A stretch of 64,000 nt of DNA from Paenarthrobacter sp. AR 02. GTDB lineage: Bacteria > Actinomycetota > Actinomycetes > Actinomycetales > Micrococcaceae. The notes beneath the pieces are model-generated. The model was not told the DNA's origin. It was given only the letters and a program-made list of their open reading frames with translations, and made no database searches. The translations under genes and the position numbers were made by a program. Within the stretch, counting starts at the first letter, position 1. Each line of letters opens with the position of its first letter. Shown here piece after piece: positions 8,966 through 20,703 of this stretch. Where the stretch lies: the NCBI RefSeq assembly GCF_021538675.1, contig NZ_JAJUKH010000007.1:1-64000 (forward strand). Direction: 5' to 3'.

Positions 8966-9991
8966 ATGGAATGGACCGCTGACATCCTGGGAACCGGCTA
9001 CCAGTCCTGCAGTATCGACGCCGCAGGCCCGGATGGCGTGATCCGCCATGCCACGCTGATCCGACACGACGCGGATCCGCTGGACCAGGCCGGAAGCGGC
9101 AAGGACGGTTCGGTGCGACGACTTGGCGTTGTCCTGTTCCTCCATGGATGGAGCGACTACTTCTTCAACACCGAGCTCGCCGAGTTTTGGTCGCGCCAAG
9201 GCTATGAGTTCTATGCCCTGGACCTGCACAACCATGGACGGAGCCTCCAGCCCGGAGATCCCGGTGGCTATGTCGGCAACCTGGCCGACTACGACGCCGA
9301 AATCAACCAGGCCATTAGCGCGATTCACCAAGGACGTAACCGATCCACGGCGGACAGCCTGACACTCATGGGCCACTCGACGGGCGGGTTGGTAGCCGCC
9401 CTCTGGGCCAGCCGACACCCTGAACGAGTCCAGTACCTCATTCTCGACAGCCCCTGGTTGGAGATGCATGGGAGTTCCATGGTCCGGCGGACAGCGAACG
9501 CCATGGTGTCGCCTTTGGCGAGATTCCGTCCCGAAACGGTCCTGAAACTGCCGGAGCGTGGTTTCTATTTTCGCAGCATCAGCAGCTCCGCAGAGGGAGA
9601 ATGGCACCTGGACGAAAGGTATCGGCCGCCCTTGGCTTTTCCTGTCCGGGCGGGCTGGCTCCGCGCCGTTTTCGCCGGCCAGTCGCAGGTGGCCCGCGGC
9701 CTGAACCTGGAAATGCCGGTTCTGGTCCTGATGTCCTCAGCCAGTGCAAACGGCATGATGTGGCGCGAGTCCATGCGCCGTTCAGACGCTGTGCTTGATG
9801 TAGGCGTGATGGCTTTGCGGGCCATGGCACTGGGCCGGACTGTGACTCTGGAGCGTATCGACGGAGGCCTCCATGACGTATTCCTGTCGGCACCTGCCGT
9901 GAGGAAAGACGCCTACGCCCGCCTGGCCCGATGGATCAGGGGATTCATGCAGGACAAAGCACCGGATGACCACCACGAGGGGGATAGATGA
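8966..9991 (+). CDS. Alpha/beta hydrolase (first of a tandem pair)
   Basis: Serine hydrolase fold, 341 residues. The oxyanion-hole motif FLHGWSDYF is near residue 60, the nucleophile elbow GHSTG at 136-140 (Ser138), and a C-terminal histidine in GGLHDVFLS. It resembles serine aminopeptidase S33/monoglyceride-lipase-like proteins. No signal peptide is seen. GGAG lies just before the ATG. It begins nine bases after the flavoprotein gene and overlaps the next hydrolase by four bases (ATGA). The neighbour shares its whole architecture, so the pair probably arose by duplication. Substrate unknown. Confidence 0.87.
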   Translation: MEWTADILGTGYQSCSIDAAGPDGVIRHATLIRHDADPLDQAGSGKDGSVRRLGVVLFLHGWSDYFFNTELAEFWSRQGYEFYALDLHNHGRSLQPGDPGGYVGNLADYDAEINQAISAIHQGRNRSTADSLTLMGHSTGGLVAALWASRHPERVQYLILDSPWLEMHGSSMVRRTANAMVSPLARFRPETVLKLPERGFYFRSISSSAEGEWHLDERYRPPLAFPVRAGWLRAVFAGQSQVARGLNLEMPVLVLMSSASANGMMWRESMRRSDAVLDVGVMALRAMALGRTVTLERIDGGLHDVFLSAPAVRKDAYARLARWIRGFMQDKAPDDHHEGDR

Positions 9992-11061
9992 GCGCCGCAG
10001 GGAAAACCGGTGCCGGATGGGAAAACGACATCCTGGGCCACGGCTATGAATGCTTGGACCTGCCACTTAAGCCGGATGAGGAGGGACAGGTCAAGGCGAC
10101 GCTGGTCAGGCACGCACCTCCCGTCGCCCATCCCGCCCCGCAAGGTGTCCTGGACTTCCTGGTGTCCTTTACCAAGCGGCATCGTCGCGCCACCCCTGCG
10201 GATCCCGGAGGTGCCCCGCGGGCGGTCCTGTACCTCCACGGATGGGCGGACTACTTCCTCCAGACCGAGCTCGCCGAATACCTCACAGCCTCCGGTTTCC
10301 ACTTCTACGCGCTGGACCTGCGGAAGTTTGGCCGCAGCCTCCTCCCCGGACAGACTCCCGGATACACCTCCGACCTTGGTGTTTACGACGAGGACATAGG
10401 GGCAGCCTTAGTGGAAGTCGAACGGGACGTGATGGCCCGGACCGGCAACTCCACTGCACCCACCATTCACATGGTGGCCCACTCCCTGGGCGGTCTCATC
10501 GCTGCCCTGTGGGCTGACCGCAACCCGGGCAGAGTGGGCACCTTGGTACTGAATTCACCGTGGCTCGAACTGCAGGGAAGCAGCCTGGTCCGAAGTATCG
10601 CCATGCATCTGGTTGAACCTTTTGCCCGCACGGACCCGAAAAGGCCTTTCAGGTTCCCCGAGATGCCGGCGTACTGGGAAAGCGTCAGCAACGAAGCCCA
10701 CGGCGAGTGGATCCTGGATCCGGTCTGGCGACCACGGGCGTCCTTCCCGATCCGGGCGGGATGGACCAAAGCCGTGCTCGCCGGTCACGCTGCCGTGGAA
10801 CGTAAGCTCAATATTGACGCGCCAGTGTTGGTCCTCTTATCCGGACGGACCCGGATCCAAGCGGAATGGACGGCGGACCTCATGCGGGCCGATGCCGTCA
10901 TCGACGTCGAGGAAACATCCCGTCGCGCGCTGGGCCTGGCTCGGCGCACGGCCGTCTTCCGCTATCCCGGAGCCCTTCACGATGTGTTCCTGTCCCGGCG
11001 CACGGTACGCCAGCAGGCCTATCGGGACGTCGCCGTCTGGCTTGCGGCGTACCCCTACTGA
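9988..11061 (+). CDS. Alpha/beta hydrolase (second of a tandem pair)
   Basis: A 357-residue paralog of the gene before it. Shared blocks are the start (NDILGHGYE against ADILGTGYQ), LHGWADYF, YALDL, the SPWLE segment and the end GALHDVFLS. The nucleophile elbow is AHSLG with Ser166, so the first Gly of the usual GxSxG is Ala. An insert of about 20 residues precedes the first motif. It ends the flavoprotein-hydrolase-hydrolase operon and converges on uppS. Probably an esterase or lipase-like enzyme; specificity is unknown. Confidence 0.86.
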   Translation: MSAAGKTGAGWENDILGHGYECLDLPLKPDEEGQVKATLVRHAPPVAHPAPQGVLDFLVSFTKRHRRATPADPGGAPRAVLYLHGWADYFLQTELAEYLTASGFHFYALDLRKFGRSLLPGQTPGYTSDLGVYDEDIGAALVEVERDVMARTGNSTAPTIHMVAHSLGGLIAALWADRNPGRVGTLVLNSPWLELQGSSLVRSIAMHLVEPFARTDPKRPFRFPEMPAYWESVSNEAHGEWILDPVWRPRASFPIRAGWTKAVLAGHAAVERKLNIDAPVLVLLSGRTRIQAEWTADLMRADAVIDVEETSRRALGLARRTAVFRYPGALHDVFLSRRTVRQQAYRDVAVWLAAYPY

Positions 11062-11091
11062 GCAGGCACACCTCGAATTAGCGCGGCCGTG

Positions 11092-11916
11092 CTATTTGGT
11101 AGCGGGGGCGGCATCGACCGCACCACCGTAGCGGCGATCCCGCTTGGCGTAAATCTCCACGGCCTCCCAGAGCGTCCGCCTGTCGACGTCCGGCCACAGA
11201 GTGTCCATGAAAACGAACTCCGCGTAAGCGGACTGCCAGAGAAGGAAGTTGGAGAGGCGCTGCTCGCCGGAGCTGCGAAGGAAGAGATCCACATCCGGAA
11301 GGTCGGGTTCATCCAGGTACTTCTGGATGGTCTTCTCCGACACAGAACCAGGCTTCAAGCGGCCCGCCGCCACGTCCTGGGCAATGGCCGAGACCGCGTC
11401 AGCGATCTCCGCGCGTCCGCCGTAATTAACACACATGGTCAAAGTGCACGTGTCATTGGCCCGCGTGTAATCCTCGGCCTCTTCCAGTTCCTTGATCACC
11501 GAACCCCACAGCCGTGGCCGACGACCGGCCCAGCGGATCCGGACACCCCACTCGTCAAGCTGATTGCGTTGACGACGTAGCACGTCCTTGTTAAATCCCA
11601 TGAGGAACCGGACTTCATCAGGCGAACGCCGCCAGTTCTCGGTAGAGAACGCATAGACGCTGACGTACTTGATGCCCAGCTCGATCGCACCGGCCATGAC
11701 GTCCAACAGTGCCGGCTCCCCTGCCTTGTGCCCCTCTACCCGGGGCAGGCCCCGCTGGTTGGCCCAGCGCCCGTTGCCATCCATGACAATGGCCACGTGC
11801 TGCGGTATGAGCTCACTGGGTATCTTTGGTGGCACTGCCCCGGAAGGGTGTCCATAAGGCGCAACCACTGGCGCCGTCCTCGCTACTGTTGACTTGTTCT
11901 TTTTGCCAAGTGCCAC
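11092..11916 (-). CDS. uppS: Isoprenyl (cis-prenyl) transferase, UppS family
   Basis: Builds long cis-polyprenyl diphosphates, the lipid carrier for cell-wall synthesis. The start is the GTG at 11914-11916, two bases past the recO stop, giving 274 residues. A short polar N-terminal extension precedes the core. The diphosphate/Mg motif MDGNGRW (Asp46) is intact, as are NYGGRAEI and the C-terminal [15 protein letters not shown]. Product chain length (C50, C55 or short Z-FPP) cannot be told. Coupled to recO, as is common in this group. Confidence 0.95.
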   Translation of the reverse strand: MALGKKNKSTVARTAPVVAPYGHPSGAVPPKIPSELIPQHVAIVMDGNGRWANQRGLPRVEGHKAGEPALLDVMAGAIELGIKYVSVYAFSTENWRRSPDEVRFLMGFNKDVLRRQRNQLDEWGVRIRWAGRRPRLWGSVIKELEEAEDYTRANDTCTLTMCVNYGGRAEIADAVSAIAQDVAAGRLKPGSVSEKTIQKYLDEPDLPDVDLFLRSSGEQRLSNFLLWQSAYAEFVFMDTLWPDVDRRTLWEAVEIYAKRDRRYGGAVDAAPATK

Positions 11917-11918
11917 TG

Positions 11919-12671
11919 TCAGCTTCGCTCCACATGTTTGAGTGATTTCACGGCACGTTCCAAATGCCATTGCAGGTAACTGGCCACCAGCCCCGCGCTT
12001 TCCCTGCGATGCCGGGGATCCGAGACATCGGCAATGCTCCAATTGCCTGTCAGCAGCGCTCCGAGGAGTTGTACCGTTTCCGGTGCGGGAGCCGGAGAAC
12101 CCGGAGGACGGCAATCGCTGCACACCATTCCGCCCACCGGCGCCGCAAATGCAGTGTGGGGGCCGGGACGGCCACATCGGGCACAATCCGTAAAGCTTGG
12201 CGCCCAGCCACCGGTCGCCAGGGCGCGCAGGAGATACGAATCCAGAATGAGTTCGGGCGGGTGGTCCGAGCGGCTCAAGGAGGCCAGTGCTCCAACCAGC
12301 AGATTGTATTGTGCGGTCCCCGACTCGGTGTCGGCATCCGTCAATTTCTCGGCTGTCTCGGTCATTGCGGCCGCAACGGTGAACCGGCCGTAGTCGGCGG
12401 CTATGGCGCTTCCGTAGGCTCCCTTGGCGACTGCCTGGGTCACGATATCGAGTGTCCGGCCGGACACGAGTTGCAGGTCGGCGACCATGAACGGCTCAAG
12501 GCGCGCTCCAAACCGGCTGCTGGTTCTCCGGACTCCCTTGGCGACGGCCCGGACCTGCCCATGGTGCTTGGTCAGCAGCGTAATGATCCTGTCCGCCTCG
12601 CCCAGCTTGTGGGTACGGAGCACTACGGCATCGTCCCGATAGGACCGTGCTGCAAACGACGGATTGGCCAC
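11919..12671 (-). CDS. recO: DNA repair protein RecO
   Basis: Recombination mediator that helps load RecA. About 250 residues from the GTG at 12671: an N-terminal OB fold ([20 protein letters not shown]), a helical domain and a four-cysteine zinc site (CARCG and CSDC). The frame is open to 12746, but that start falls inside a terminator-like hairpin. A GTG at 12686 is also possible. I chose 12671 because the family normally starts a few residues before SFAARSYRD. Two bases separate its stop from the uppS start. Confidence 0.92.
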   Translation of the reverse strand: MANPSFAARSYRDDAVVLRTHKLGEADRIITLLTKHHGQVRAVAKGVRRTSSRFGARLEPFMVADLQLVSGRTLDIVTQAVAKGAYGSAIAADYGRFTVAAAMTETAEKLTDADTESGTAQYNLLVGALASLSRSDHPPELILDSYLLRALATGGWAPSFTDCARCGRPGPHTAFAAPVGGMVCSDCRPPGSPAPAPETVQLLGALLTGNWSIADVSDPRHRRESAGLVASYLQWHLERAVKSLKHVERS

Positions 12672-12714
12672 AACTAATCTTTGCACTTCGCGCCGGTCGG
12701 GCGTGACCGCCGGA

Positions 12715-12748
12715 CGGTGTGGTGACTGAAAATCCAGCCACCACACCG
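12715..12748 (-). terminator. Hairpin downstream of leuA
   Basis: CGGTGTGGTG (12715-12724) and CACCACACCG (12739-12748) are perfect 10-bp complements with a 14-base loop, right after the leuA stop. There is no long T-run. It most likely ends leuA transcripts ahead of recO. Confidence 0.6.
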
Positions 12749-12755
12749 CGGGGAT

Positions 12756-14584
<1,829 letters not shown>

Positions 14585-14600
<16 letters not shown>

Positions 14601-14629
14601 CAGCTAAGAAGAAGCATTTCCGCACGCAC
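14585..14629 (-). CDS. Leucine leader peptide of leuA
   Basis: A 14-codon ORF upstream of leuA: VRAEMLLLSCRGEA from the GTG at 14629, or MLLLSCRGEA from the ATG at 14617. It holds three CTT leucine codons in a row. Its first residues match the leader found before leuS (MREILLLS). That match is why I prefer the GTG start. No strong ribosome site is visible. A TTGCAC about 30 bases upstream could be a -35 box, which would make the message nearly leaderless. This is inference from pattern and position. Confidence 0.65.
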
Positions 14630-14743
14630 AAATTCACAGTAACACGATGCGTATGATGACAGTGCAACACCTCATGCAACGTCCACTATGCAGACGCCAC
14701 GACGGTGGAAACGCCGGCTGCAGCGTCCACACAAGGAGCCACA

Positions 14744-16696
14744 GTGCCACAGTCGGGGATCACTCTTTCCAACATCGACCACAACGTCCGGCCCCAGGAC
14801 GACCTTTACCAACACGTCAATGGTGCGTGGCTCAACAGCACGACGATCCCGGACGACCGCCCGCTGGAAGGAACCTTCACCGCGCTGAGGGACGGTGCCG
14901 AGCTTGCTGTGAAGGCAATCATCGAGGAAGCCGCCGCAAAAGCGGACTCAGCTACCGGCGTCGAACAAAAAGTCGGCGGCCTCTATGCCAGCTTCATGGA
15001 TGAAGCGGCGGCGGAGGAAAAGGGCTACGAGCCGGTCCGCGGCAGGCTTCAGGAGGTTGAATCCGTAGAATCCCCGCAGGAATTGGCAGCGCTCATCGGG
15101 CGGTTGTTCCGATCCGACGTCTCAGGCCTATTCTCCATCTACCCCGCGCCGGATGCCGGCAATCCCGAACGCATCCTTCTCTACATCGGTCAGGGTGGCC
15201 TGGGGTTGCCTGACGAATCGTATTACCGCGACGAAAAATTCGAAGAGATCGTGAAGGCCTACGGTAAATACATTGCCGCCATGTTCAACCTTGCGTCCAT
15301 CCCCGACGCAGAGGCCGCCGCCGGGCGCGTGGTTGCCCTGGAACGGGCGCTGGCCGCGCATCACTGGGACAACGTCACGCTTCGGGATCCGCAAAAGACC
15401 TACAACCTCAAGACCGCAGACGATGCACGGGCGCTGTTCCCCTTGCTGGACACCTGGTTTGAAGCGGCGCGCGTGGACCAGGACAAGCGGAGCGAGCTGG
15501 TGGTGAGCACGCCGGACTTCTTTACGGGAGCCGCTGGACTCCTGGAATCCGAGTCCCTGCAAACGTGGAAGGAATGGCTGACCCTGCGCATCCTGAGCTC
15601 GACCGCCCCGTATTTGTCGTCCGGTTTTGTCGAGACCAACTTCGACTTTTATGGGACCACGCTCAGCGGCACGCCCCGCAACAAGGAAAGGTGGAAGCGC
15701 GGCGTAGCCGTGGTGGAAGCTGCCCTCGGCGAAGCAGTAGGCCAAATCTACGTTGAGCGGCATTTTCCTCCCGGTCACAAGGCCCGGATGGAGACACTGG
15801 TGGGAAACCTCATCGAAGCCTACCGGGACAGCATTTCAGCGCTCACCTGGATGAGCGAAGAAACCAAGGTTGAGGCCCTCAAGAAGCTCCAGGCCTTCCG
15901 GCCCAAGATCGGCTTCCCCGAGAAGTGGATTGATTACTCGGCCGTCGAGATCGACCCCAATGACCTATTGGGCAATGTAGAGCGTGCACACAATGCCGAC
16001 GTCGACAGGCACCTTGACGAGATCGGCAAGCCGGTGGATCTCACCAAGTGGCTCATGACGCCACAAACCGTCAATGCCTACTATCACCCGATGCTGAATG
16101 AAATCGTCTTCCCCGCCGCGATCCTCCAGCCGCCATTCTTCAATGCCGATGCAGACGACGCCGTGAACTACGGCGGTATCGGAGCCGTCATTGGACACGA
16201 AATCGGCCACGGATTCGACGATCAGGGCTCCCAGTTCGATGGAACGGGCGCCCTTCGGAACTGGTGGACCGAAGAAGACCGCACTGCCTTTGAAGCCCTC
16301 ACCACCAAACTGGTGGCACAGTACGACGCCCTCTCCCCCTATGCCGCCCCCGACCACAAGGTAAACGGAAAGCTGACGCTGGGTGAGAACATCGGTGACC
16401 TGGGCGGACTCGCGATCGCCTACAAGGCCTACCTCCTCAGCTTGAACGGGGCGGAGCCTGAAGTCATCGACGGGTTCACCGGACAGCAGCGGTTCTTCAT
16501 GTCATGGGCAGCCGGATGGCGCCAGGTAATCCGCACTGAGGAAGCAATACGGAGGTTGGCCACCGACCCGCACTCCCCCAACGAGTTCCGTACCAATGCC
16601 ATTGCCCGCAACCTCGACGCTTTCCACCAGGCGTTCTCCGTGGCCGAGGGCGACGGAATGTGGATGGAACCCGGAGAACGGGTCAGTATCTGGTAA
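14744..16696 (+). CDS. M13 family (neprilysin-like) zinc metallopeptidase
   Basis: Peptidase of 650 residues with the full M13 layout. The catalytic motif HEIGH is at about 485-489, preceded by NAYYHPMLNEIVFPA. Later ENIGDLGGLAIAY holds the third zinc ligand, and the C terminus has the family's usual W-near-end (EGDGMWMEPGERVSIW). I start at the GTG at 14744 because AAGGAG sits five bases before it; 13 more codons are open upstream. No signal peptide is seen, as in other actinobacterial PepO-like enzymes. Divergent from leuA. Confidence 0.93.
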   Translation: MPQSGITLSNIDHNVRPQDDLYQHVNGAWLNSTTIPDDRPLEGTFTALRDGAELAVKAIIEEAAAKADSATGVEQKVGGLYASFMDEAAAEEKGYEPVRGRLQEVESVESPQELAALIGRLFRSDVSGLFSIYPAPDAGNPERILLYIGQGGLGLPDESYYRDEKFEEIVKAYGKYIAAMFNLASIPDAEAAAGRVVALERALAAHHWDNVTLRDPQKTYNLKTADDARALFPLLDTWFEAARVDQDKRSELVVSTPDFFTGAAGLLESESLQTWKEWLTLRILSSTAPYLSSGFVETNFDFYGTTLSGTPRNKERWKRGVAVVEAALGEAVGQIYVERHFPPGHKARMETLVGNLIEAYRDSISALTWMSEETKVEALKKLQAFRPKIGFPEKWIDYSAVEIDPNDLLGNVERAHNADVDRHLDEIGKPVDLTKWLMTPQTVNAYYHPMLNEIVFPAAILQPPFFNADADDAVNYGGIGAVIGHEIGHGFDDQGSQFDGTGALRNWWTEEDRTAFEALTTKLVAQYDALSPYAAPDHKVNGKLTLGENIGDLGGLAIAYKAYLLSLNGAEPEVIDGFTGQQRFFMSWAAGWRQVIRTEEAIRRLATDPHSPNEFRTNAIARNLDAFHQAFSVAEGDGMWMEPGERVSIW

Positions 16697-16714
16697 GAAG
16701 CCGGCGACGTAACC

Positions 16715-16746
16715 AAAGAGGCCGGGCCATTTGGCCCGGCCTCTTT
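16715..16746. terminator. Bidirectional terminator between M13 peptidase and LCP genes
   Basis: AAAGAGGCCGGGCC (16715-16728) and GGCCCGGCCTCTTT (16733-16746) form a perfect 14-bp stem with a 4-base loop between convergent genes. A- and T-rich ends suit termination on both strands. Confidence 0.9.
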
Positions 16747-16758
16747 AGGCTTCAATAA

Positions 16759-18318
16759 CTATTGGTCGATATACAGCGGATTGACCTGCTGGCAGACGGC
16801 GTCGCTGGCTGTCTGGTTAACAACGTCCGGCGGTACCGAAGCAGCCCCATAGACCAAGCCCGTTCCGAAGTCAGTGCCCACGTAGAGCTGAACACCGGCG
16901 ACTCCCGCTGCCTGCTGGACCTGCGCGGCAGGAATACCGTAGAGGGTCGCCACATCGGCGGCCACGTCCGCAAAACCGGGGCCGTAATAGACCACGGTCC
17001 GGTCCACCGGGTTGGCCAGGTAGGACACAGCCTGGGTGAAGCCATTGCCCGTGAGGACGGCCATCAATTCCTGGGCCCTGGTGGCTACTCCGCTGCCGTT
17101 GGCAACCGCAACCGGCTGGATGGCCTTGTTATAGGCGGGCACGGCTGGCGTCGTAGCAGTTGGCTGGGCTGCCGGGCTTTGGGAAGCGGCCGGGCTCGAG
17201 GTCGCACCCGGCGTGGTGAGGTCAAGATCGGCCCGCAGAGCGGAGAAAAGCTGCGATGCCTGTGGTTCGGCCAGCTCCAGTCGATTCGGATCGACGGCAG
17301 CCGGCTGGGTGGGAACAGCAACGAAAGCCACCTTTGAAACATCAATGTCCTTCAGTCGCCCGCCAATCGTCAGCAGGGACGGCACGGAAGCCAGTCCGTT
17401 GTCGACCGTGAGGTTCTGCGTTACGACGTCGGCAATTTGCAGCAGCCGCTGCGGGTTGCCCAAAGTACCTTCGTCCTTAAGCTTCCTGGTCAAGGACGAG
17501 AGGAAAGCCTGTTGGCCCTTGATCCGTCCGAGGTCTCCACCATCACCAAATGCATGCCTGGTTCGCAGGAACGCCAAAGCCTGTTCGCCTTCAACCAGGG
17601 AATTGCCCTTGGGGAGGCGGAGGCGGGAGTCCGGATCGAAAACGGGATCACTGACACAAACGTTAACGCCACCAACAGCTTTGGAGAGCTCCTTGACAGC
17701 GTTGAAGTCCGCCATCATGAAGTGGTCGATCTCCAGGCCGGTCAATTTGTTGACCGTATCCACAGCGCAGCCAATGCCGGCTTCTGCCATGGCTTCATTG
17801 ATCATCACGCCACTTCTGGCAGGGAAGGTCTGGTTGTTGGTGTGGTCCGTACACTGCGGCACATCAACCAGCAGGTCGCGGGGAAAGCTCATGACATTCA
17901 CGCGTTTGTTGTCCGCGGAAATGTCCAGCAGCATCATGACATCGGAGTGGCCGTAGCCTGTGGAGTCCTCTGAGGTGCCGTAGTCGGAGTTCTTTCCGTC
18001 ACGGGTGTCCGACCCAAGAATGAGGATCTGCAACCGGTCGGTTTTGTCATTTGCTGTCGCAGCCCCCGAATCCCGGTTTTCGCCGGCGCTGAGGGGAGCC
18101 TTGGTGATGTTCGACTGAAGGCGGATAAACCAGAATGCGGCAAAGGCGACGCCGGCAACCAGCGCCAAGGAAACCACGCCGGTCGTAATTTTCAACCAGA
18201 GCGGCAGTCCCTTGCGTTCCTTCATGTGCCGGGGAGTGCCATCGGCATCCTCCCCATGGCGTCCCGCAACGGGGCCGGCGGTGCCGGTGCCCTGCGGGCG
18301 GGCGTCACGACGTCGCAC
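16759..18318 (-). CDS. LytR-CpsA-Psr (LCP) family cell-wall glycopolymer ligase
   Basis: Transfers wall polymers from lipid carriers onto peptidoglycan at the outer face of the membrane. 519 residues: a basic cytoplasmic N terminus, one membrane helix (about 43-65) and the LCP domain (about 95-300). That domain contains the Arg/Asp residues of ILILGSDTRDG, SFPRDLLVDVP and FLRTRHAFGDGGDLGRIKGQQ. A Ser/Thr/Pro/Ala linker and a C-terminal LytR_C domain follow (about 405-500). The start is a GTG with GGAAAGG upstream. Confidence 0.92.
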   Translation of the reverse strand: MRRRDARPQGTGTAGPVAGRHGEDADGTPRHMKERKGLPLWLKITTGVVSLALVAGVAFAAFWFIRLQSNITKAPLSAGENRDSGAATANDKTDRLQILILGSDTRDGKNSDYGTSEDSTGYGHSDVMMLLDISADNKRVNVMSFPRDLLVDVPQCTDHTNNQTFPARSGVMINEAMAEAGIGCAVDTVNKLTGLEIDHFMMADFNAVKELSKAVGGVNVCVSDPVFDPDSRLRLPKGNSLVEGEQALAFLRTRHAFGDGGDLGRIKGQQAFLSSLTRKLKDEGTLGNPQRLLQIADVVTQNLTVDNGLASVPSLLTIGGRLKDIDVSKVAFVAVPTQPAAVDPNRLELAEPQASQLFSALRADLDLTTPGATSSPAASQSPAAQPTATTPAVPAYNKAIQPVAVANGSGVATRAQELMAVLTGNGFTQAVSYLANPVDRTVVYYGPGFADVAADVATLYGIPAAQVQQAAGVAGVQLYVGTDFGTGLVYGAASVPPDVVNQTASDAVCQQVNPLYIDQ

Positions 18319-18425
18319 TATTCGGTTTACCTTTCCTTAATCACCTGAATCTCCGCAATCATAGTTGCCAATTCTGGGAAGTTCCCTATCGGAGGAGCAC
18401 TGCGCAGGATCGTGTCCCGGCAAAC

Positions 18426-19388
18426 CTAGAACCCGAGCTTCACCAACTGCTTGGGGTCGCGCTGCCAGTCCTTGGCCACCTTGACGTGGAGATCAAGGTA
18501 GATCCGGGTGCCCAGAAGTGTTTCGATGCCTTTTCGGGCGTTCGTTCCCACCTCCCGCAGGCGGCTCCCACCCTTACCGATGATGATCGCCTTTTGGGAC
18601 GGCCGCTCAACGTACAGGTTGACGCGAACGTCCAGCAGCGGGTTGTCCTCGGTTCGGCCTTCGCGGGGAACAATTTCTTCGACCACTACTGCCAAGGAGT
18701 GCGGAAGCTCATCCCGGACGCCCTCCAGGGCAGCTTCCCGGATCAATTCGGCAATCATCACTGCCTCGGGCTCATCAGTGAGTTCACCGTCAGGGTACAG
18801 CGGCGGTGACGGCGGCATGTGGCTGATCAGGACATCGGCAACCGTGGAGACCTGAAAACCATCCGCTGCGGAAACCGGGACAATGTCCGCCCAGCCCTGC
18901 TCGCCCAGGACATCCCTGCCCAGTTCGGCGACGGCGAGCAACTGCTCGGTCAACGCCTGACGATCCACCAGGTCGGTCTTGGTCACGATGGCAACGATCG
19001 GCTTGCGCCCCACGGCGGCCAACTGCGCCGCAATGTACTTATCGCCGGGGCCGATTTTCTCGTTGGCCGGGAGGCAGAATCCGATGGCGTCAACTTCGGA
19101 CAGGGTGTCTGCAACAAGATCGTTGAGGCGCTTGCCCAACAACGTGCGCGGCCTGTGGAGGCCTGGCGTGTCAACGAGGATGAGTTGCGCGTCGTCGCGG
19201 TGCACGATGCCACGGATGGTGTGGCGCGTGGTCTGCGGTTTTGCCGACGTGATCGCAACCTTTTGTCCCACCAAGGCGTTGGTGAGGGTTGACTTGCCGG
19301 CATTGGGCCGGCCGACCAGGACGGAGAAACCTGCGTGGAAGCCACCGAAGTCCTGATCGGCGTCGAATTTCTTATTTTGCTTGCTCAC
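18426..19388 (-). CDS. era: GTPase Era
   Basis: Ribosome assembly GTPase that binds 16S rRNA. 320 residues from the GTG at 19388, which has GGGAG six bases upstream and lies inside the end of the preceding gene (17-base overlap). The G1 motif GRPNAGKS is at 26-33. G3 DTPGLH and G4 TKTD follow. The C-terminal KH domain shows IIGKGGSRLREVG. Last gene of the phoH-ybeY-CNNM/CBS-era operon. Confidence 0.97.
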   Translation of the reverse strand: MSKQNKKFDADQDFGGFHAGFSVLVGRPNAGKSTLTNALVGQKVAITSAKPQTTRHTIRGIVHRDDAQLILVDTPGLHRPRTLLGKRLNDLVADTLSEVDAIGFCLPANEKIGPGDKYIAAQLAAVGRKPIVAIVTKTDLVDRQALTEQLLAVAELGRDVLGEQGWADIVPVSAADGFQVSTVADVLISHMPPSPPLYPDGELTDEPEAVMIAELIREAALEGVRDELPHSLAVVVEEIVPREGRTEDNPLLDVRVNLYVERPSQKAIIIGKGGSRLREVGTNARKGIETLLGTRIYLDLHVKVAKDWQRDPKQLVKLGF

Positions 19389-20703
19389 GTGGAACTCCCT
19401 GTTGCGTTGAGTCGGCGTCTTCGAGGAGGTCCTCAAAGTCAGTGTCTTCCTTTGGGATGGCTGCCGCAATGATGTGGCTGACCCTGTTTCGGCGACCCTC
19501 AAGCCTATCTGCCCGCAGCGACACTCCGTTCACCTCCACGGAACTTCCGACAATGGGTACCTGCCCCAGTGCCTTGGCGAGGAGGCCACCCACAGTGTCT
19601 ACCTCGTCGTCGTCGAGGTCCATGTCGAACAGCTCGCCCAGGTCATCGATGCTCATCCGTGAGCTGACCCGGTACGTGCCATCCCCCAGGTCGATGGCCT
19701 CTTCAGCGGCGGCGTCGTATTCATCCACGATCTCACCCACGATTTCCTCGATAAGGTCCTCGAGGGTAACGAGGCCGGCTGTGCCACCGTACTCGTCAAT
19801 GACAATGGCCACGTGGGTGGATTCCTGCTGGAGTTCGCGGAGGAGGTCACTGACCGGCTTGGACTCCGGAACGTAACGGACATCCCTGGCCAGCGAGTCG
19901 ACGTCGTGGGCCTGGAGTCCTGGCTCCGTGCGGTGCAGGGCCGCGGCCACGTCCTTCAGGTAGAGAATTCCACGGATCTGGTCCGTGTTTTCGCCGATTA
20001 CCGGGATTCTTGAGTAGCCCGAACGCAGGAACAGGGCCATGGCTGTCTCCAGGTCCGTACCGGTTCCGATAGTGACAATGTCAGTACGCGGAACCATGAC
20101 GGAGCGCACCAAGGTGTCCCCGAAGTCGAAGACAGAGTGAATGAGTTCTGCCTCGTTGTCTTCGATCATGTCGGATTCGGCTGCCCGGTCCACGAACTCG
20201 CGGAACTCTTCCTCGCTGACGAACGCGTCATCGCCGGCTGGAGCGCCGGGCGCCACCGCCTGTCCCAGCGCCACAAGCCATCCGGGAATGGGTCCGAGGA
20301 TCCAGCAGAGGAACCTGATCAGGGGCGCGGTGAACCGGACTACCGGTCCTGAGTGCGCCCTGCCCAATTGCCGGGGGGAAACCCCTACCAACACAAAACC
20401 GATGACGGCCATAATGCCGGTGGCCGCGAGGCCCGCAAGCCATACGTTGTCCAACAGGCTGTGAAGGACGACGGCGACCGCCACCGCGGCCGCCATCTCG
20501 AACCACACCCGCCAGAACCGCAAGGCGCGCATGTGCGCGATCGGGTTCCGCAGGATGCCGCCCAGGGCCTTGCCCTTGTTTCGGCCTATGGATTGTTCGG
20601 CTTCATGCCGGGGCAGGAAGTTGAAAGCAGCCTCCGCTGCGGTCAGCAAGGCGACGAAACTCAGGAAAACCAGCGCCATGCCGACCAGGATGATCGAGGT
20701 CAC
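19372..20703 (-). CDS. CNNM/CBS-domain membrane protein (hemolysin C/CorC-like)
   Basis: 443 residues: an N-terminal CNNM transmembrane domain (about 1-145, several helices), two CBS domains (from VPRTDIVTIGTG to about residue 330) and a C-terminal CorC_HlyC domain (about 350-425). Family members take part in divalent cation (Mg/Co) transport or tolerance. The common name hemolysin is historical. Its start overlaps the ybeY stop by four bases, and its 3' end carries the era start, so the cluster is translationally coupled. Confidence 0.93.
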   Translation of the reverse strand: MTSIILVGMALVFLSFVALLTAAEAAFNFLPRHEAEQSIGRNKGKALGGILRNPIAHMRALRFWRVWFEMAAAVAVAVVLHSLLDNVWLAGLAATGIMAVIGFVLVGVSPRQLGRAHSGPVVRFTAPLIRFLCWILGPIPGWLVALGQAVAPGAPAGDDAFVSEEEFREFVDRAAESDMIEDNEAELIHSVFDFGDTLVRSVMVPRTDIVTIGTGTDLETAMALFLRSGYSRIPVIGENTDQIRGILYLKDVAAALHRTEPGLQAHDVDSLARDVRYVPESKPVSDLLRELQQESTHVAIVIDEYGGTAGLVTLEDLIEEIVGEIVDEYDAAAEEAIDLGDGTYRVSSRMSIDDLGELFDMDLDDDEVDTVGGLLAKALGQVPIVGSSVEVNGVSLRADRLEGRRNRVSHIIAAAIPKEDTDFEDLLEDADSTQQGVPREQAK

